Assembly: GCA_018985235.1 (NCBI GenBank)
Contig: JADGIG010000101.1
Location: 1-19,640, forward strand
Direction of reading: 5' to 3'
Length of the DNA: 19,640 bases
DNA from: Sanchytrium tribonematis
Taxonomy: Eukaryota; Sanchytriomycota; Sanchytriomycetes; Sanchytriales; Sanchytriaceae
The notes under the pieces were generated by a model that saw only the letters and a program-made list of their open reading frames with translations, searched no databases and was not told the origin of the DNA. Positions 16,114 to 19,640 of this stretch are shown here, one piece after another (positions within the stretch are counted from its first letter, which is position 1; each line of letters begins with the position of its first letter). The position numbers were made by a program, and so were the translations under genes.

Positions 16114-18022
16114 TGACATCATCGTGCCTTCAAAATGCTCGAGACATGTCTTAACACGCCCTCGAACATCTGCGTCAGGATCAGATAAATGAGACCTTAA
16201 CTTTTCAGAGAACCCGTATTGGCGAAGCTTTTCTGTTCTTTGAAAGCTTTCCTGCTCTTCTTGCCATGTCAAATTAATGACTGCCCACACTGCAGCAACC
16301 CTAATACTAGGCTGCTCGTGGGATATATAATTATAAAGCGCTTGTATTAATATTTCAGAAGATAGGATTGCAGATTTGTGTGTATAATTACCAGTTGCAA
16401 CATTTACGACTACATAGAGAGCCTGTTGTAAAACTGGAGTGCTGACATTTCTAACTTTGGTTTCCAATATTTGGATGAATTTTGAAGCACCTATGCCATT
16501 AAATACATCTTCTATATCCTAAATAAATCAAAATTACCTTTTCCTCCATACAAGCCAAATTACGTATTAAATTCAACGCGTGTTCCTGTACCTGTGGATC
16601 GTCCTCAAGTAAATTAGTAAGATTTGAATATGTGAGGCAAGCCATAACTCGCCTTTTTAGGTCCGTTTTAGATTGGTATACTAAATTTTTCAAAGCCCAT
16701 ATTGCATTTAATCGTAGCTTTGAATTTTTGGACTTTGATAATTCAACTAGCTTTTCAATTCCTCCATTATCAGTGACCTCATCTTTGACAGGACTAAAAT
16801 CCAAAACAATATTACAAAGTGTGGCGCAAGCTGATATTTGAACCTCTTCACTCTGATCCATGAGCAACTTTAAAATCGACTTAACTATATTTGCATCGAC
16901 GAGAGCAGTCCTGAGTGTTTTGACTGATCTAGAAAGACTTCTGGTGAGCTGACATGCAGCAGATCTAATAGATGTTCTACTGCATTCTAAAAGTCTAGAA
17001 ATGACCGATAATACTTTTGTATCAATAACACGCTTCCTACAATCCTCTCTCAAACTCGCAATTGCAGCCAAAGCTGTCAGACTAGCCTCCACATCTAGCA
17101 TTGTAGAATCTGAAGAGTCCTCTGTCCAAGTTCGAACTACGTCACTCAATTTCGGAATTGCTTCTGCTTCAGAAGCATTTTTCTGTAAATCTTCATTCCC
17201 GGCGGTGAGGTATGCTAAAACAAAAGCGGCTTTATACCCAACCTCAGTTGGAAGTAGTTTGACTAAAGTTGGCAACACTATCAAGTGTATATCTTTTGTA
17301 ATATTACTTGCCACATTTGTCGCAAACAAATTGACGATACAAGAACAAACTATAAGCTTATCGCTGTGATTTTTCATGGTTTTTACCAAAGTCAAGAGCA
17401 ACTGTATTAAATCTGTTTCTCGTTGATTTACTATGAGCTTCAAGCCAATTACGTACTTGGAAATATCTTCATTTTCTTTAATAACCGCTGCAAGGGCCTG
17501 AAGACAGGTAGATATTAGTTTCATATTATCCGATGAAAGTAGCTGTATCATTTTGTCTATGCCTCCACTTTCTGCAACAATATGCTGGTGCTGTTTCGAT
17601 CTACAAATTTTTGATAGTAATTCACAAAGAACTAAGCTCAATTTGAATGACGAACCTGTCTGAGACAATTGTAAATTATCGACGATGCTAAGAATGTTGG
17701 CTTGATTAATTGGAAAATTATGAGTGTCATAGATGCTACGCAGGCATTTGGCGCTGGCCACTTTGGTCTCTTTATTATCTACTTTGACAAATAAATCCCA
17801 AATCATTTCTGTTGCCTCGTACGAAATTTTAGCTTCTGGCATTAATAAACAAGATGAAATAAATATCAGAGTGTGTTGCAATAAATTTGGGGCTTTTTGA
17901 TTTTCTAAAGTTTTAAGCAAAGCATCAAATGTTCCATTATTAATGTATTTTAGCTTTTCAAATGGATTTCCTATGACCTTATTGCGAAGGCTTTTAATTT
18001 CTTTCTCATTTAAAATCTCCAT
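16111..18022 (-). CDS. ARMC8: ARMC8/GID5 armadillo-repeat subunit of the GID/CTLH ubiquitin ligase (two exons)
   Basis: Gid5/ARMC8 is the armadillo scaffold that docks substrate receptors onto the GID/CTLH E3 ligase, which in yeast degrades gluconeogenic enzymes. Exon 1 is 18022-16538 (495 codons, ending in phase 0). Exon 2 is 16518-16111 (135 codons plus stop). The spliced product is 630 residues, close to human ARMC8 (about 670). Helical ARM repeats run the whole length. An N-terminal V-I-G-N block near residue 17, H-A-L-N-L-I-R-N-L just before the intron, and N-L-T-W-Q-E-E-Q-E-S-F-Q-R-T-E-K-L-R in exon 2 match ARMC8's 'EHALNLLRNL' and 'SNLIWNEEEGSQERQDKLR' rather than importin alpha or beta-catenin. 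Without splicing, exon 1 would read 12 unrelated residues and stop, losing the conserved end. It lies 30 nt from the M16 gene upstream. Confidence 0.85.
16519..16537 (-). other. 19-nt spliceosomal-type intron in ARMC8
   Basis: On the - strand the sequence is GTAATTTTGATTTATTTAG. It starts with GT(AA) and ends with TTTAG. Removing exactly these 19 nt joins ...M-E-E-K to D-I-E-D-V-F and restores the ARMC8 frame and spacing. The next AG (26 nt in total) would leave exon 2 out of frame. At 19 nt it is at the lower edge of known spliceosomal introns, with hardly room for a branch point. A one-base sequencing error is the main alternative. Confidence 0.72.
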
Positions 18023-18052
18023 GTGACAAAATTTATTATCTATGGTTTAAAT

Positions 18053-19640
18053 TTACTCAGACATTGTTGACGCTGTATCCCATTCAGAGTCCTCTTGAAG
18101 TTTATCAAAATTAAATTCCTCTGTTTTACATTCAAACTGTAGACTACGAAACAATTTCAATTGATTCTGAAGCTTAGCTGTTTGAAGAACAATAGTAATC
18201 GTTGATTCCATTGAAAATAATGGTAGCACATACTTTTTTAACATTTCTATAACGTCTGCTTTTTTGATTGACGGTAAACCTTCTATCGATTTTGACAAAC
18301 GATTTTTTGACGATTTTAACAAAACGGTGCGTTGAAAGCACTTAGCAGCTGCGCTTGCGAAAGTTTTCTCTTGCCGGACTTGGGAATATATTAGCGATGC
18401 TTTGGCGCCCTGAAAATGCTCATCCTCCAGTAGAGAGGGGTTATTTATATATTCAGTAACAATATTTTTACAAGCTAGATATGCATTGAATGGATCCACA
18501 CATTCCAAAATGTACAATTCTAAAAGAGAAGCTTCCACGGATCTATTTATACTACATCCATACGCTAAACCTGCTCCTCGAACTTTTCTCCAAAAAGGAC
18601 CTTCTGTCGCCTCCAGTATTTCCAAAGCTAAGGAGAGAGCCAATCTTTCGAATGAATCTAGGTGGTTTTTAAGTGAGTAGGATGCGTATAAGTAACCAGA
18701 GTCTACCACTTTGGGTGCGTAAAAGATACACTTTCCCTTTTGCAAAATTAAAAATTCTTTGTCTTTCACGGACCTTAACTCATTCGAAGCCTTGTTATTC
18801 TTAAATTTTGTAAAACTATTTAAAGCTATCTTAGAAGGCTCAGGACTTCCCTGGAAATGGAAATATGCATCGGATCCTTGTAAATTTAACAGCAAGGTTG
18901 TTAGATCCAAAATAATATCATCAGCTGGCTTCGCAAGTAGATTTGAAACCACATGGTGTTGATTAAATAACGAAAATAAAGGCCTATTCGATTTTTTAGA
19001 AAAGTTTCTATATTGAAATAAAGAATCGACCAAGTATTGGCCATCTCTTTTTAAATTTGACAGTTCCTTTTTCATTTTCTCAAGTGCGCTGTTGATACGC
19101 TCTTGATTTAAATGAAGATTAAACAGATTTTTGTATGCCCAATTAACTCCTTCATTGACCATCTCTTTTCGAACTCGAAGTCGAATATCTAAATATTCTC
19201 CAAAAAATCCTGGTTTGAACGATTCCGAATGCAATCCGCAGCCAACACCAAATTCTAAAGTTTGATCTTCTAAAGAGTTCAAAACTTCCTTTAAAGGAAT
19301 GACTTCTCCATTCAAATAGAGTTCACAATTAAATATTAAAAAAGTCAGCAAAGGCAAAAGTTGCTTGTACTTAAGATCAATTGACGAAGTGTCTATCATG
19401 ATCCGAATAGAACAAAATTCGCTTTCATATACATCCAATTGTGCAAAACCGCGAAAATCAATTGAAATTCCATCTACATAATCTTGCAAAGCATTGTTTT
19501 CAAGTCTATAGACAGAAGGAAATCTAGCAGTTTCTATTTTATAGGGTTTCACACTTAAAGTTACATTGGGAAAACTCTCAAAAAGAGACTGAGGTACAGG
19601 CCTTTCATTATTCTTAATAGCAGATTTTAATTCTTCAGCA
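18053..19640 (-). CDS. M16-family (pitrilysin-like) metalloprotease, C-terminal part; 5' end outside window
   Basis: About 528 residues are visible and the frame stays open to the window edge (the codon at 19552 is GTG, not a start). Before it the reading continues with R-P-V-P-Q-S-L-F-E-S-F-P, so this is the C-terminal half of a longer protein. M16 enzymes have two halves of about 500 residues. The zinc-binding HxxEH motif sits in the N-terminal half, so activity cannot be judged here. The best signature is G-P-F-W-R-K-V-R-G-A-G-L-A-Y-G (about 18605-18560), the typical block of the C05D11.1/Sdd3 (YOL098C) group, more than of mitochondrial processing peptidase or insulysin. Flanking segments fit too: F-R-G-F-A-Q-L-D-V-Y, and a G-V-G-C-G-L-H-S-E-S-F block like the family's 'G...S'. 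The tail is acidic. AGTAAA (18057-18052 on -) overlaps the stop and AATAAA follows at 18037-18032. Confidence 0.75.
   Translation of the reverse strand, partial: AEELKSAIKNNERPVPQSLFESFPNVTLSVKPYKIETARFPSVYRLENNALQDYVDGISIDFRGFAQLDVYESEFCSIRIMIDTSSIDLKYKQLLPLLTFLIFNCELYLNGEVIPLKEVLNSLEDQTLEFGVGCGLHSESFKPGFFGEYLDIRLRVRKEMVNEGVNWAYKNLFNLHLNQERINSALEKMKKELSNLKRDGQYLVDSLFQYRNFSKKSNRPLFSLFNQHHVVSNLLAKPADDIILDLTTLLLNLQGSDAYFHFQGSPEPSKIALNSFTKFKNNKASNELRSVKDKEFLILQKGKCIFYAPKVVDSGYLYASYSLKNHLDSFERLALSLALEILEATEGPFWRKVRGAGLAYGCSINRSVEASLLELYILECVDPFNAYLACKNIVTEYINNPSLLEDEHFQGAKASLIYSQVRQEKTFASAAAKCFQRTVLLKSSKNRLSKSIEGLPSIKKADVIEMLKKYVLPLFSMESTITIVLQTAKLQNQLKLFRSLQFECKTEEFNFDKLQEDSEWDTASTMSE

Noticed and set aside
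16512-16537. Longer 26-nt intron using the next AG in ARMC8
   Set aside because: It would leave exon 2 out of frame with the conserved C-terminal repeats; only the 19-nt version restores the frame.
17001-17369. 122-codon open frame on + inside ARMC8
   Set aside because: Antisense to ARM repeats, low-complexity translation and no known domain.
1-19640. Prokaryotic operon, phage or mobile element
   Set aside because: Gene content is entirely eukaryotic, genes alternate strands freely, and there is no integrase, transposase, terminal repeat or tRNA. Tight packing alone is not evidence of operons.
1-19640. Classical microsporidian genome
   Set aside because: Gene density fits, but a complex I subunit, COG4, GATOR2 and a GID subunit together are not expected in classical microsporidia.

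Overview
This is nuclear DNA from a eukaryote with a very compact, AT-rich genome. Every gene I recognise is a eukaryotic cytoplasmic, endomembrane or mitochondrial protein: a Golgi tether subunit, an actin-related protein, a complex I subunit, GATOR2, NAP1, UFD1, HscB, CHMP7, GID5/ARMC8. One of them is split by a spliceosomal-type GT...AG gap. There are no operon-like ribosome binding sites, rRNAs, tRNAs, transposons or CRISPR arrays. I cannot name the species. A complex I subunit (NDUFS6) argues against a classical microsporidian. The density, tiny intron and gene set would fit a reduced fungus-related parasite or another reduced protist, but that is inference.

Layout. 2-1819 (+) COG4, 5' end outside the window. 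1888-3036 (+) divergent actin-related protein. 3041-3277 (-) NDUFS6, convergent with it at 4 nt. 3278-3417 divergent promoter region, the longest gene-free stretch. 3418-4917 (+) unrecognised Ser-rich protein. 4945-7179 (+) WDR59/Sea3. 7185-7964 (-) NAP1, convergent at 5 nt. 7999-11205 (-) large propeller plus solenoid protein, possibly KNTC1/NBAS-like. 11228-13537 (+) TRAPP III-type subunit, divergent at only 22 nt. 13516-14379 (+) UFD1, overlapping the TRAPP gene by 22 nt. 14425-14952 (+) HscB. 15026-16105 (+) CHMP7. 16111-18022 (-) ARMC8/GID5 in two exons around a 19-nt intron. 18053-19640 (-) C-terminal part of an M16 metalloprotease-like protein, 5' end outside the window. Thirteen genes fill about 97% of the sequence.

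The genes do not form one pathway. They group into membrane traffic and remodelling (COG4, TRAPP, CHMP7, possibly the propeller-solenoid protein), nutrient signalling and protein turnover (WDR59, ARMC8, UFD1), mitochondrial biogenesis (NDUFS6, HscB) and chromatin/cytoskeleton (NAP1, actin-related protein).

The most striking property is how gene ends are built. In 10 of 13 genes the stop codon is fused to, or immediately followed by, an A(A/G)TAAA hexamer, so termination of translation and the likely poly(A) signal share bases. Two unrelated convergent junctions use the same 13-bp module carrying both stop codons and both hexamers. With a 19-nt intron, a 22-nt divergent spacer and a 22-nt same-strand coding overlap, this shows extreme compaction of expression signals.
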